Assembly (NCBI GenBank): GCA_963841705.1
Contig: CAWJDY010000031.1
Location: 83,837-147,836, forward strand
Source of the DNA: VAZQ01 sp963841705
GTDB taxonomy: Bacteria; Pseudomonadota; Alphaproteobacteria; Rhizobiales; Xanthobacteraceae
DNA length: 64,000 bases
Direction: 5' to 3'
The notes beneath the pieces are model-generated. The model made no database searches and was not told the origin of the DNA. It saw only the letters and a list, made by a program, of their open reading frames with translations. Position 1 is the stretch's first letter. Each line of letters opens with the position of its first letter. The position numbers were made by a program, and so were the translations under genes. Positions 28,842 to 38,247 of this stretch are shown in pieces.

Positions 28842-29483
28842 GTGGGTGACCGTGCCAAAGCGCTTGAGCTTACCCCTGTTTCACGTGAAACAGCGGAGCG
28901 GCTGGATGCGTTCGTTGCTCTCCTCGTGGAGTGGCAGCGAACTACAAACCTGGTCGCAACCTCGACCATACCGCGCCTGTGGACACGTCACATCGCCAAC
29001 TCCCTCCAGCTCCTCGATCTTGCGCCCGGCGCCCGCACCTGGATCGATCTAGGTTCCGGCGGCGGATTTCCCGGCATCCCTATCGCGTGCGCGCTCACTG
29101 ATACGCCGGGTACCGCGATCCACTTGGTCGAAAGCAACACCAGAAAGGCAGCATTTCTGCGCGAAGCTGCGCGCGTTACTGCGGCCCCCGCCGTTGTGCA
29201 CGCGGAACGAATAGAGAACTTCGTGAGCCGTTTTGCCGACCCTGTAGACGCGGTATGCGCCCGCGCCCTCGCTTCCCTGGACGATTTGCTTAACCTTGCG
29301 TTTCCCCAGTTGGGGAAAACCGGTACGATAGGCTTGTTCCCAAAGGGACGAAGTGCAGGGGTGGAGCTCGCACAAGCCTCGAATCGCTGGGCCATGCATG
29401 CCACCATGGCGGCGAGCCGCACCGATGCCGATGCCCGCATCATCGTGGTTCGCGATGTGGAGCGCCGGGCAGGAGCGCCTTAG
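28842..29483 (+). CDS. rsmG: 16S rRNA m7G527 methyltransferase RsmG
   Basis: SAM-dependent methyltransferase for G527 of 16S rRNA. The SAM-binding loop is WIDLGSGGGFPGIPIA, followed by the VESN and ARALA motifs. GTG 28842 gives 213 residues, near the family norm, and begins (V)GDRAKALELTPVSRETAERL; longer starts add a long Arg/Gly-rich tail with no resemblance. Codons for PVSRET coincide with a perfect parS site, so the same bases serve protein and chromosome segregation. Confidence 0.94.
   Translation: MGDRAKALELTPVSRETAERLDAFVALLVEWQRTTNLVATSTIPRLWTRHIANSLQLLDLAPGARTWIDLGSGGGFPGIPIACALTDTPGTAIHLVESNTRKAAFLREAARVTAAPAVVHAERIENFVSRFADPVDAVCARALASLDDLLNLAFPQLGKTGTIGLFPKGRSAGVELAQASNRWAMHATMAASRTDADARIIVVRDVERRAGAP
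28877..28892. promoter_or_regulatory. parS centromere site 2, inside rsmG
   Basis: A second exact TGTTTCACGTGAAACA, within the twelfth to seventeenth codons of rsmG. The encoded residues (PVSRET) are usual in rhizobial RsmG, which fits long-term conservation of both signals. About 2.1 kb separates it from site 1. Confidence 0.95.
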
Positions 29484-29535
29484 AATTGCAGCCGATTCGC
29501 AGCCTGCGCAGTGATTGCGCTCCGGACAGCGGCCC

Positions 29536-30483
29536 ATGACAGATATCGCGGAGACAGACATCGCGACGACTGACACCGCGGAAGTGGCGACGCGCGAGGA
29601 GCCTGTCTCCACCCGCATCCTCAATCCGGCGCCGCCGCGGATCATCGCGATCGCCAACCAAAAAGGCGGCGTCGGAAAAACCACCACTGCGATCAACCTC
29701 GGCACGGCGCTGGCGGCCATCGGCGAGCACGTGCTGATCGTTGATCTCGATCCGCAAGGCAATGCCTCCACCGGTCTCGGCATCGATCGCCGCAACCGGC
29801 AACATTCCACCTACGAGTTGTTGATGGGCGAAGCTTCGGTGCGCGATACGGTGATGCCGACGGCCGTGCCCCGTTTGTCCATCGCGCCTTCTACGCTTGA
29901 TCTCTCCGGCCTCGAGCTCGAAGTGAGTCAAGAAAGGGATCGCGCAATGCGTCTGCGCAATGCGCTTGCGCCTTTGCGCAGCGCTGCACCTGCAGACGGC
30001 ACGCTCAGTTATGTCCTGATCGATTGTCCGCCTTCGCTCAATCTTCTCACCATCAACGCAATGGCTGCGGCGGATGCAGTCCTGGTTCCGTTGCAATGCG
30101 AGTTCTTCGCCCTGGAAGGTCTGTCGCAACTGATACAGACCGTCGCCGGGGTGAAGGCCGCGCTCAATCCCGACCTTGTCATCCACGGGATCGTGCTCAC
30201 GATGCACGATGCGCGCAACAATCTTTCGAATCAGGTTGTCGCGGATGTGCGCCAGAACAGCGGGGAAAAGGTCTACAGCACCATCATCCCCCGCAATGTG
30301 CGGGTGTCGGAGGCGCCTTCCTACGGCAAACCGGTGCTCGTCTACGATCTCAAATGCGTCGGCAGCGAAGCCTATCTGCGGCTCGCAACCGAGATCATCC
30401 AGCGCGAGAAGGAGCTCATCTCGTTGCGCGCAGGCAAACCGATCAACAACGAGCTCCCGCCGTACCCCGAACCTGCGACATGA
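29536..30483 (+). CDS. parA: Chromosome partitioning ATPase ParA
   Basis: Walker-type ATPase that moves ParB-parS complexes. The 315-residue protein has the deviant Walker A NQKGGVGKTTTAINLG, DLDPQGNAS and DCPPSLNLLTINA motifs. The ~40-residue N-terminal extension before the ATPase core is acidic and Thr-rich. ATG 29536 is chosen over an upstream start at 29515. parB begins 32 bases downstream, so the pair is an operon. Confidence 0.97.
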   Translation: MTDIAETDIATTDTAEVATREEPVSTRILNPAPPRIIAIANQKGGVGKTTTAINLGTALAAIGEHVLIVDLDPQGNASTGLGIDRRNRQHSTYELLMGEASVRDTVMPTAVPRLSIAPSTLDLSGLELEVSQERDRAMRLRNALAPLRSAAPADGTLSYVLIDCPPSLNLLTINAMAAADAVLVPLQCEFFALEGLSQLIQTVAGVKAALNPDLVIHGIVLTMHDARNNLSNQVVADVRQNSGEKVYSTIIPRNVRVSEAPSYGKPVLVYDLKCVGSEAYLRLATEIIQREKELISLRAGKPINNELPPYPEPAT

Positions 30484-30515
30484 CATGACACTGCGTGCGA
30501 GGGCATGGATGCGCC

Positions 30516-31385
30516 ATGAAAGATGAGAGCCGATCGCGACTGGGCCGCGGCCTTGCGGCGCTGATGGGAGATGTCGTCGCCGAGACGGAGCCGACTGAAA
30601 AGTCTCGCCACCATCGTCGCGTTCCCATCGAATATCTCAAGCCCAACCCGCGTAACCCGCGCCGCAGTTTCAGCGACTCCGATCTCGACGAGTTAGCTCA
30701 GTCGATCAAACAACGCGGCGTGATTCAGCCGGTTCTGGTGCGACCGATTGCAGAGTCAAAAGATGCCTACGAGATCATCGCCGGCGAGCGCCGTTGGCGC
30801 GCCGCCCAGCGCGCAGGTCTGCATGAAATCCCGATCGTGCCGTTGGAAGCGACGGATGCCGAGGCGCTCGAGCTTGCGATCATCGAGAACGTGCAGCGCA
30901 CCGATCTCAATGCGCTGGAAGAGGCCGGCGGCTATCAGCGGCTCGCGAGCGAGTACGAGCGCAGTCATGACGACATCGCGCGCATGGTCGGCAAGAGCCG
31001 CAGCCATGTGAGCAACACGATGCGACTGCTGAAACTACCTGAGGCGGTGAAGGCCTACATCAGCGCCGGAGAGATCTCCGCGGGGGCAGCCCGCATGCTG
31101 GTCGGGGCGCCAGACCCGGAAGGCATGGCACGGCAGATCGTCGAGCGCGGCCTCAACGTGCGCCAGGTCGAAGCACTTGCGAAACAACACGCACGCAAGC
31201 CCGCGAAATCCGCAGAAAGCGGAGCAAACAAGGGCGCCGATACCGCCGCGCTCGAGCGGCGTCTTTCCGATGCGCTTGGCCTCACCGTTACTCTCGTCGA
31301 GCGTGGCAACAGCGGAGTGCTGCATATCCACTACCGCAGCCTCGATCAGCTCGACGACGTGGTGCGGCGCCTGGAGAAGACCTAG
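30516..31385 (+). CDS. parB: Chromosome partitioning protein ParB
   Basis: CTP-dependent DNA clamp that loads at parS. The 289-residue protein has the N-terminal SRLGRGLAALMGD ParA-interaction motif, the CTPase ParB/Srx domain with GERRWRAAQRAG and ENVQRTDLNALEEA, the helix-turn-helix region (GKSRSHVSNTMRLL) and a C-terminal dimerisation domain. Two perfect parS sites lie 1.6-3.7 kb upstream. ATG 30516. Confidence 0.97.
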   Translation: MKDESRSRLGRGLAALMGDVVAETEPTEKSRHHRRVPIEYLKPNPRNPRRSFSDSDLDELAQSIKQRGVIQPVLVRPIAESKDAYEIIAGERRWRAAQRAGLHEIPIVPLEATDAEALELAIIENVQRTDLNALEEAGGYQRLASEYERSHDDIARMVGKSRSHVSNTMRLLKLPEAVKAYISAGEISAGAARMLVGAPDPEGMARQIVERGLNVRQVEALAKQHARKPAKSAESGANKGADTAALERRLSDALGLTVTLVERGNSGVLHIHYRSLDQLDDVVRRLEKT

Positions 31386-31461
31386 ACGACCAATTCCATG
31401 ATTCTGGTCCGTTGCAGTCCTTGGACTTCTCGCCGCAAAATGCGGGAATTCCGACGCCCCC

Positions 31462-31610
31462 ATATGATTCGAATTTTGGAAACGCTCAGCTAGTTAGTTC
31501 TGCGGCTTTGCGTTTTCGAGGTTCGAATCATATCGCCGCATCAATCAGCCTCGTCCTGAGGAGCGCGCTTGCGCGCGTCTCGAAGGACGGCCACAAGCGT
31601 GATCGTGCCA
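31462..31610. repeat. Palindromic dispersed repeat, copy B
   Basis: Bases 31510-31610 are the inverted counterpart of 24135-24234, including the self-complementary core GAGCGCGCTTGCGCGCGTCTC region. Next to it, arms at 31462-31485 (ATATGATTCGAATTTTGG...) and 31510-31533 (...GGTTCGAATCATAT) form an imperfect inverted repeat. The element fills much of the parB-holA gap and lies between convergent genes. Confidence 0.75.
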
Positions 31611-31632
31611 TCGTCCAAGCTTGTCATGTTGC

Positions 31633-32664
31633 TCATCGATTGCTCTTGCCCTTCGCGTTGACGGCGAGGGCGAGGAGCGCTCGGTGCGCAATCACGGCGG
31701 CCATATCGGATTGGCGCCGGGTCTCGAGCGCTGCGTCCGCAAGCTGCGTCATCGCGCGCAGCAGTCGCGCGGACGTCCACATCCGCAGCATCCGCGCGAT
31801 TGCGTTCTTGCGGCCAAAGCCGAATGGCACAATGCTGTTTGCAGCCTCCTCAGGCGCCGCGCCGTCATCAACCGCAACCCTTGCCCGGTGCAGCTGGCCG
31901 ACCTGACGCAGTGCTGCCGTCATGATCGTGCCGGGCGAGGTGCCCGCGATGCGCGCCTTGCTCAACTGGATCTCAAGCTCGCGGGCGTCGCCGGCGAATG
32001 CCGCGTCAACCAATTCATCCAGCTCGAGACTGGAAGCATCCGAGACGACGGCTCTTACGTCCTCAAGCTCGACGCGCGACCTGCCGTGTGCAAACAGGGC
32101 AAGCTTGCGGAGCTCATGGCGCGAGGAGAGCCGATCTCCCCCCAGCAGCGGCACCAGCGCTGCGCGCGCGTCGGGCGAGATCGCAAGGCCGTTCCCGCGC
32201 ATCTCCGTGTCGATCAGGCGAAGCAGAGCACTCTCCTCGTCCGCGTAGCAGGGCAGGGTGACCGCTGTCTTGGCGCGCTCGCATACCGTGCGCAGAGGCG
32301 CGTTGCCACGCAGATTGCCCGCCTGGATGACAACGGACGTGGTGAGAGAGGGTAAGCCCAGGAGCGTTTCCACCGCGGGTGCAAAATTGCGCGACCCTGC
32401 TTTCACCCATATGGCGCGCCGTCCGCCGAACAGAGGCACCGTCATCGCCTCCTCGACGAGGCGCGTCGGCTCACCCGCAAGCTCGTCGCCTTCCAACCGC
32501 ACCAGTTGGAACGGATCGCGCGGATCGTCTACGAATGTGCGGATGAGCGTTTCCGCTCGCTCCTGCACGAGACCGGCGTCCGGTCCGTAGACAAGGATGG
32601 TCGGCTTCCCCGGATCGGGAGCGGCCATGTAGCGGTCGACGTCTTTGGATTTCAGCGCAACCAC
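31633..32664 (-). CDS. holA: DNA polymerase III delta subunit
   Basis: Clamp-loader subunit that opens the beta clamp. The 343-residue protein has the family N-terminus (PTILVYGPDAGLVQERAETL), the beta-clamp-interacting region and the C-terminal collar domain (FGFGRKNAIARMLRMW). The start is a GTG at 32664. It is the last gene of the minus-strand leuS-lptE-holA set and converges on parB. Confidence 0.93.
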   Translation of the reverse strand: MVALKSKDVDRYMAAPDPGKPTILVYGPDAGLVQERAETLIRTFVDDPRDPFQLVRLEGDELAGEPTRLVEEAMTVPLFGGRRAIWVKAGSRNFAPAVETLLGLPSLTTSVVIQAGNLRGNAPLRTVCERAKTAVTLPCYADEESALLRLIDTEMRGNGLAISPDARAALVPLLGGDRLSSRHELRKLALFAHGRSRVELEDVRAVVSDASSLELDELVDAAFAGDARELEIQLSKARIAGTSPGTIMTAALRQVGQLHRARVAVDDGAAPEEAANSIVPFGFGRKNAIARMLRMWTSARLLRAMTQLADAALETRRQSDMAAVIAHRALLALAVNAKGKSNR

Positions 32665-32979
32665 GTTAGCTCCGGGTCAGTGTACCGGCGTGTCCCGGGC
32701 GCAGTGCAGCATGAGCAGCGCATATACCATCTATTCCGTCAAAACACTCTCTGCCGGCGCTGCCATGATGCGCTGCAGACCCGGGACCTTACAAACGCTC
32801 CGGTGCCTTGTAGGGGCGGGTTTCAAACCCGCCGCTGCACCGCACGTTGAGCTTGCGGCGATCCCGGATCAGCGGCGCACCGCTTCGCGCGTCGCAGCGC
32901 CGCAGGATATTGAAAGGCTCGTGCGCGCGCTCGCGCAGCGTCGCATCCGGGACACGACGCCCGCGCCGAACGAATTCGG
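32665..32979. repeat. Intergenic region with palindromic elements
   Basis: No convincing gene. A perfect 9+1+9 palindrome GGCGGGTTT-C-AAACCCGCC lies at 32815-32833. The stretch 32693-32790 begins TCCCGGGCGCAGTGCAGC and ends in an inverted relative (GCGCTGCAGACCCGGGA), so it may be a second, larger inverted-repeat element. The gap separates lptE from holA, which are often closer. Confidence 0.55.
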
Positions 32980-33540
32980 TCACGTACCCGCGGTGAAATA
33001 GGAGGTGAGTTTTCCGGTGATATTGTCGGCAACGACTTTCGCCGCGCGGTCTTCCGAATCCCGCAAGCCGCGCAGCCGCGCGAACCGTTGTTGCTGTCCC
33101 GGAAGATCATAGGAGACGCGCGCGAAAGTCTGGCCGGTTACCACGATCTTGTTGGTCGCGATCTCGGTCAACGTGTAGGTGGCGTTGATGCCGGTGATTT
33201 GCACATCGGGTCGCGACGTCTGGATGTCCACGATCACCGCGGTCTGCGAGGTCGAGATCGAAATCTTCAGCCGATGCGTTGGCGGAGCCGGTGCCCCGCC
33301 CCCGGTGCAGTTGAACAGCATCGCATTGCGGATCTCTACCGCCAGGCGCGCCTCATCGGTTCCCTTGGGTGCGCCGATCTGCTCGATATCCACGGCGCTG
33401 AGCTGCTCGCGCAGAAGCGGCGCGCCGGTCGGGGAAATTTCGCCGTAGAGCGGTTGGAAACAAGCGGCGGTCAGGCCAGCGAAGGCAAGTGCCGCAGCGG
33501 CGCGGCTAAGGCGCCCCACACGTCCGTTACGCCACCACAT
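32980..33540 (-). CDS. lptE: LPS-assembly lipoprotein LptE
   Basis: Outer-membrane lipoprotein that plugs and assembles the LptD barrel for LPS export. The 186-residue protein has a signal peptide with lipobox LTAAC (Cys27), the FQPLYG motif just after it that marks alphaproteobacterial LptE, and the usual C-terminal VADNITGKLTSYF. Its ATG overlaps the leuS stop by 14 bases, so it is translationally coupled. Confidence 0.93.
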   Translation of the reverse strand: MWWRNGRVGRLSRAAAALAFAGLTAACFQPLYGEISPTGAPLLREQLSAVDIEQIGAPKGTDEARLAVEIRNAMLFNCTGGGAPAPPTHRLKISISTSQTAVIVDIQTSRPDVQITGINATYTLTEIATNKIVVTGQTFARVSYDLPGQQQRFARLRGLRDSEDRAAKVVADNITGKLTSYFTAGT

Positions 33541-36160
33541 TCACGATCCTCTGCGGCACCACGATCACCTTCTTCGGCGGCTTGCCGGCCAGCGCCCGCT
33601 TGACTGATTCGAGCGCCAAAACCGCGCTCTGGATGTCCGCCTCCCCCGCATCTCGGGCGACGGTCACGTCGTCGCGCTTCCTACCATTGATTTGGACCGG
33701 AAGTGTGATGCTGTCCTCAACCAGCAGCGAGGCGTCTACCCGCGGCCAGGGCTCGGACGCCACAAGAGCGCCTCCTTCGTGCCCAAGTACGGCCCAACAC
33801 TCCTCCGCCAAGTGCGGCATCATGGGATGGAAAAGCTGCACAAGAATGTCGGCGGCCTCCCTGACGGCCCAACGGTAATCAGGGCCCGGCTCCCCTTCGA
33901 GACTTCCGAGGGAGGCCTGAAACTGATTGGCAAACTCGTAGATATGGGCGATGGCGACGTTGAAGCGCAGCCGCTCGATATCTTCGGTGACCCGTGCGAG
34001 CGCGCGATGCGCGCTTTTGCGTAGAGCAAGCGCCTCCCCGCCGAAGCTCGAGGGTCGCAGGGGACTCGCTTGCGCGGCGACCTCGCTCGCCTCGTGCACC
34101 AGGCGCCACAGGCGCTGCACGAACCGCCAGGCTCCCTGCACGCCCTCCTCGGTCCATATGACGTCGCGCTCAGGCGGCGAATCTGACAGCATGAACCAGC
34201 GCGCGGTGTCGGCCCCGTAGGCGGCGATGATGTCGTCCGGATCGACGGTATTGTGTTTTGACTTCGACATCTTCTCGATGGAGCCGATCTCGACTGCTTC
34301 ACCGGTGCCCATGAAAGTCGCGCGGCGATCTTTCCCGGCTCCCTCGAGCCGGACCTCGGCCGGCATGGCCCATTCGCCGTTGGCCCGCTTATAGGTCTCG
34401 TGCACGACCATTCCCTGGGTGAAGAGTCCCGCGAACGGCTCCTCGAGCCCGGCATGCCCGGTCGCTTTCATGGCGCGGGTGAAGAAGCGGCTGTAGAGGA
34501 GATGCAGGATCGCGTGCTCAATCCCGCCGATGTACTGGTCGACGGGGAGCCAGTGATCGATCTGGGTGCGGTCGGTGGGCGCGGTTGTTATCCAGGGATC
34601 CGTGAACCGCGCGAAATACCAGGACGAGTCCACGAAAGTGTCCATGGTATCGGTTTCCCGCCGTGCGGGGCGGCCACAGCGCGGGCAGGTCACATGCTTC
34701 CAGCTGGGATGCCGCTCGAGCGGATTGCCGGGCCGGTCGAACGCGACGTCCTCCGGCAACGTCACCGGCAGCTCGTTCTCCGGCACGGGGACGATGCCGC
34801 AGGACTCACAGTGAATGATCGGGATTGGGCAGCCCCAGTAGCGCTGGCGCGAAATGCCCCAGTCGCGCAGGCGGAAATTGACCTGGCGAATGGCAACCGG
34901 GCGGTTGCCGCGCAACTCGCTCTCCAGCAAACGGGCGATCTCCTCCTTCGCCGCCTCGCTGGTCATGCCGTCGAGAAACCGAGAGTTGATCAGTAATCCG
35001 TCGCCCTCATAAGCGACATTGGTGATCACAAAAGTCGCGGGGTCTTGGCCAGGCGGGCAGACCACCGGAGTGTTTCCGAGCTTGTATTTGTTCGCGAATT
35101 CGAGGTCGCGCTGGTCGTGCGCCGGGCAGCCGAAGATCGCGCCGGTGCCGTATTCCATCAGAATGAAATTGGCCACGAACACCGGCAGCTTCCAATTCGG
35201 ATCGAAGGGATGGATTGCCTTGATCCCGGTATCGAAGCCTTTCTTCTCTGCGGTCTCGATCAGCTGCTGGGCGGTCCCGTGCCGCTTGCATTCGGCGATG
35301 AAGGCGGCGAGCTCGGGGTTCTTTGCAGCGGTCGCCGCGGCGAGCGGATGATCGGGCGAAAGCGCCATGAATTTTGCGCCGAACAGCGTGTCGTGGCGCG
35401 TCGTGAAAATTTCGAGCTCGTCCTCCGCGTCCGGGGTGGTCGCAGGATCGAGCGCGAACCGCACCAGCAGGCCTTCCGAGCGGCCGATCCAGTTGCGCTG
35501 CATGGTGCGCACCTTCTCCGGCCAGCGCTCGAGTCGATCAAGCGATGCCAGCAGATCCTCGGAAAACTTGGTGATCGCGAAATACCACTGCAGCATTTCA
35601 CGCTGTTCGACCGGCGCGCCGGAACGCCAGCCGTAGCCGTCGATCACCTGCTCGTTGGCGAGCACGGTCTGATCGACGGGGTCCCAATTGACCTTGCCAA
35701 GCTTGCGTTCGACCAGCCCCGCACGCAGGAAGTCCAGAAACATCTTCTGCTGGTGCTTGTAGTAGGCGGGGTCACAGGTTGCGATCTCACGCCGCCAGTC
35801 GAGGGAAAGCCCCATCGACTTGAGCTGCGCCTTCATCGCGGCAATGTTCTCATAGGTCCAGGTCTTGGGATGGACCCGGCGCTCCATCGCCGCATTCTCC
35901 GCCGGCATGCCGAACGCGTCCCATCCCATGGGATGCAGGACGTTGAACCCGGTTGCCCGCTTGAAGCGCGCTACCACGTCCCCCATGGCGTAGTTGCGCA
36001 CGTGCCCCATATGAATGCGCCCGGAAGGATAGGGAAACATCTCGAGCACGTAGTATTTCTTGCGCGGGTCGTCGTTGGGCGTGGCAAAAATGCCGCGCTC
36101 ATCCCACACGGCCTGCCAGCGTGCTTCCGCCTCGCCGGCGTTATAGCGCTCGATCGCCAT
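33527..36160 (-). CDS. leuS: Leucyl-tRNA synthetase
   Basis: Class I aminoacyl-tRNA synthetase of 877 residues. The HIGH motif appears as MFPYPSGRIHMGHVRNY and KMSKS as IEKMSKSKHN; the editing domain (around GTGAIFGCPAHDQRDLEFA) and the zinc-binding insert (CPRCGRPARRETDTMDTFVD) are present. ATG 36160. lptE and holA follow on the same strand in the order normal for Rhizobiales. Confidence 0.98.
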   Translation of the reverse strand: MAIERYNAGEAEARWQAVWDERGIFATPNDDPRKKYYVLEMFPYPSGRIHMGHVRNYAMGDVVARFKRATGFNVLHPMGWDAFGMPAENAAMERRVHPKTWTYENIAAMKAQLKSMGLSLDWRREIATCDPAYYKHQQKMFLDFLRAGLVERKLGKVNWDPVDQTVLANEQVIDGYGWRSGAPVEQREMLQWYFAITKFSEDLLASLDRLERWPEKVRTMQRNWIGRSEGLLVRFALDPATTPDAEDELEIFTTRHDTLFGAKFMALSPDHPLAAATAAKNPELAAFIAECKRHGTAQQLIETAEKKGFDTGIKAIHPFDPNWKLPVFVANFILMEYGTGAIFGCPAHDQRDLEFANKYKLGNTPVVCPPGQDPATFVITNVAYEGDGLLINSRFLDGMTSEAAKEEIARLLESELRGNRPVAIRQVNFRLRDWGISRQRYWGCPIPIIHCESCGIVPVPENELPVTLPEDVAFDRPGNPLERHPSWKHVTCPRCGRPARRETDTMDTFVDSSWYFARFTDPWITTAPTDRTQIDHWLPVDQYIGGIEHAILHLLYSRFFTRAMKATGHAGLEEPFAGLFTQGMVVHETYKRANGEWAMPAEVRLEGAGKDRRATFMGTGEAVEIGSIEKMSKSKHNTVDPDDIIAAYGADTARWFMLSDSPPERDVIWTEEGVQGAWRFVQRLWRLVHEASEVAAQASPLRPSSFGGEALALRKSAHRALARVTEDIERLRFNVAIAHIYEFANQFQASLGSLEGEPGPDYRWAVREAADILVQLFHPMMPHLAEECWAVLGHEGGALVASEPWPRVDASLLVEDSITLPVQINGRKRDDVTVARDAGEADIQSAVLALESVKRALAGKPPKKVIVVPQRIVNVVA

Positions 36161-36400
36161 GGAATTCTTTTGCCTGACAAATATTTACCAAGGCACTAGG
36201 GCAGGAGACGGGCGCCGGTCAACCGCGCGCGGGAAAGATCAAGGCCATCATTCTGACCGCCGTGCCCGGATGGCCATGACGAATTCATTGGCCGTGCTAT
36301 TTTTGGATTTGGGCGCAAGGATCGAAGTGCTCACGACCGGGATGCGCATAGATTTTGACGCATGGGCGGTGCGATTGCCGCCAACCGAAGGAGCGTCACG

Positions 36401-37495
36401 ATGTTGGACACTACGATGAACGGGAAACTGCAGCCCTTCCGAACTGACCATGAGCGCTGGGACGCGGTCCGGCGCCGCGATCCCGCTGCTGACGGGGCCT
36501 TCTACTATTCTGTTGCCACAACCGGAGTTTATTGTCGGCCAACCTGCGGAGCGCGATTACCCAGGCGGGAGAATGTCGCCTTTCACGCCACCTGTGCCGA
36601 CGCTGAACGTGCGGGCTTTCGCCCCTGCAAACGCTGCCGGCCGAAGGAGCCCAGCCTGGCTGAGCGCCATGCCGCCGCGGTGAGCAAAGCATGTCGCCTG
36701 ATCGAGCAGGCCGAAGAGGCACCTCGCCTGGGCGAGCTGGCGCAAGTCACGGGGCTCAGCCCATACCATTTTCATCGGATCTTTCGGGCGGTAACGGGAG
36801 TGAGCCCCAAGGGCTACGCCGCCGCCACGCGGGCGAAGCGGGTTCGCGACGCGCTCCCGCAGAGCGGGACGGTGACGCAAGCCCTCTACGGGGCGGGCTT
36901 CAATTCGAATGCCCCTTTCTATGCTGGCTCGTCGGGAATGCTGGGCATGACCCCGCGGCAGTTTCGCGCCGGCGGACCGGGCACTGTGATCCGCTTCGCG
37001 CTCGGGGAGTGCTCGCTCGGGTCGATCCTCGTCGCCGCCACCACGAAGGGTGTCTGTGCGATCGAGCTCGGCGATGATCCGGAGGCGCTCGTGCATTCCT
37101 TTCAGGAGCGTTTTCGCCACGCAGAGCTCGTCGGCGACGATCCGGAATTCGCGGAGCTGGTGGCTAGAGTGGTTGGTCTCGTCGAGGCGCCGGGACACGG
37201 CCTCGACCTGCCCCTCGATATCCGCGGCACCGCCTTCCAGCAGCGGGTATGGGATGCCATTGCCGCCATCCCCGCGGGCTCGACTGCAAGCTATACCGAG
37301 CTCGCTAAACGCATCGGCGCTCCCAAGGCGGTGCGCGCGGTGGCGCAGGCTTGCGGTTCCAATGCGATCGCGATCGCCATTCCGTGCCATCGCGTAGTGC
37401 GTTCGGATGGCTCGATTTCGGGGTACCGCTGGGGGGTTGCGCGCAAGCGCGCATTGCTGGCGCGCGAGCGTGCATCACAGGAGCGGGTCCAATGA
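36401..37495 (+). CDS. ada: Ada DNA-repair methyltransferase and activator
   Basis: A 364-residue fusion: N-terminal zinc domain with Cys45, Cys49, Cys76 and Cys79 (YCRPTCGAR ... CKRCRP), which repairs methyl phosphotriesters and switches on transcription; an AraC-type helix-turn-helix (LGELAQVTGLSPYHFHRIFR); and C-terminal O6-methylguanine methyltransferase with acceptor Cys329 in IPCHRVVR. ATG 36401 follows AAGGAG. Stop overlaps the next start (ATGA), defining an alkylation-response operon likely under its own control. Confidence 0.96.
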   Translation: MLDTTMNGKLQPFRTDHERWDAVRRRDPAADGAFYYSVATTGVYCRPTCGARLPRRENVAFHATCADAERAGFRPCKRCRPKEPSLAERHAAAVSKACRLIEQAEEAPRLGELAQVTGLSPYHFHRIFRAVTGVSPKGYAAATRAKRVRDALPQSGTVTQALYGAGFNSNAPFYAGSSGMLGMTPRQFRAGGPGTVIRFALGECSLGSILVAATTKGVCAIELGDDPEALVHSFQERFRHAELVGDDPEFAELVARVVGLVEAPGHGLDLPLDIRGTAFQQRVWDAIAAIPAGSTASYTELAKRIGAPKAVRAVAQACGSNAIAIAIPCHRVVRSDGSISGYRWGVARKRALLARERASQERVQ

Positions 37496-38247
37496 CCGCC
37501 ACCACGGCAGTCCGGCGGGAGCGTGCGAGGGCGGCGGCACCAACGCTCGCCGCCCGCATCGCCGCGCTCGACCGGGCCGAGATTGCGCAGGCACTCGACG
37601 CACACGGCTGCGCAACCACCAGAGCGCTGCTGACACGGGATGAATGCGAGCAGCTCGCCGGCAGCTACGCGTCGGACGGACTCTTCCGCAGTCGGGTGGT
37701 CATGACCCGACACGGGTTCGGGCGGGGCGAATACAAATATTTCGCCTATCCGCTGCCGGAACTGGTCGCGCTCCTGCGCTCCGAGCTTTATCCGCGGCTC
37801 TCCGAGATCGCCAATCGTTGGAACGTCAGCATGAATGTTGCTGCACGCTATCCCGGCGATCACGCCGGTTATCTCGCGCGTTGCCACAAGGCCGGGCAAA
37901 ATCGACCGACGCCACTTTTGCTCCAGTACGGACCGGGTGATTACAATTGCTTGCACCAGGACCTCTACGGCGATCTCGTGTTTCCCCTTCAGGTCACGTT
38001 TCTTCTCTCGCGGCCAGGCGAGGATTTCACCGGGGGTGAATTTGTGCTCACCGAGCAGCGCCCGCGCATGCAATCGCGGGCGGAGGTCGTGCCGCTCGCG
38101 CAGGGCGAAGCCGTGATCTTTCCGGTGCACCATCGGCCGGTGCAAGGCGCACGCGGCACCTACCGGGTCAACATGCGCCATGGCGTGAGCCGCTTGCGCT
38201 CCGGTCGTCGCCACACGCTGGGCGTTATTTTTCACGATGCGGCATGA
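37492..38247 (+). CDS. 2OG-Fe(II) oxygenase coupled to ada
   Basis: A 251-residue dioxygenase of the Fe(II)/2-oxoglutarate superfamily. The metal motif HxD is His155 and Asp157 (LHQDLYGD), with a distal His and Arg in VHHRPVQGARGTYR and RRHTLGVIF. It is not classical AlkB: the typical AlkB nucleotide-recognition lid is not recognisable. Coupling to ada by a 4-base overlap suggests a part in removing or sensing alkyl damage. The substrate is not known to me. Confidence 0.85.
   Translation: MTATTAVRRERARAAAPTLAARIAALDRAEIAQALDAHGCATTRALLTRDECEQLAGSYASDGLFRSRVVMTRHGFGRGEYKYFAYPLPELVALLRSELYPRLSEIANRWNVSMNVAARYPGDHAGYLARCHKAGQNRPTPLLLQYGPGDYNCLHQDLYGDLVFPLQVTFLLSRPGEDFTGGEFVLTEQRPRMQSRAEVVPLAQGEAVIFPVHHRPVQGARGTYRVNMRHGVSRLRSGRRHTLGVIFHDAA

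Noticed and set aside
26783..28969. Another 728-codon minus-strand open frame
   Set aside because: It is antisense to mnmG and rsmG and spans parS; composition is that of a shadow frame.
36161..36400. T-box or leader regulation ahead of leuS or ada
   Set aside because: No T-box sequence or attenuator-like hairpin with T-run is visible in this divergent gap.
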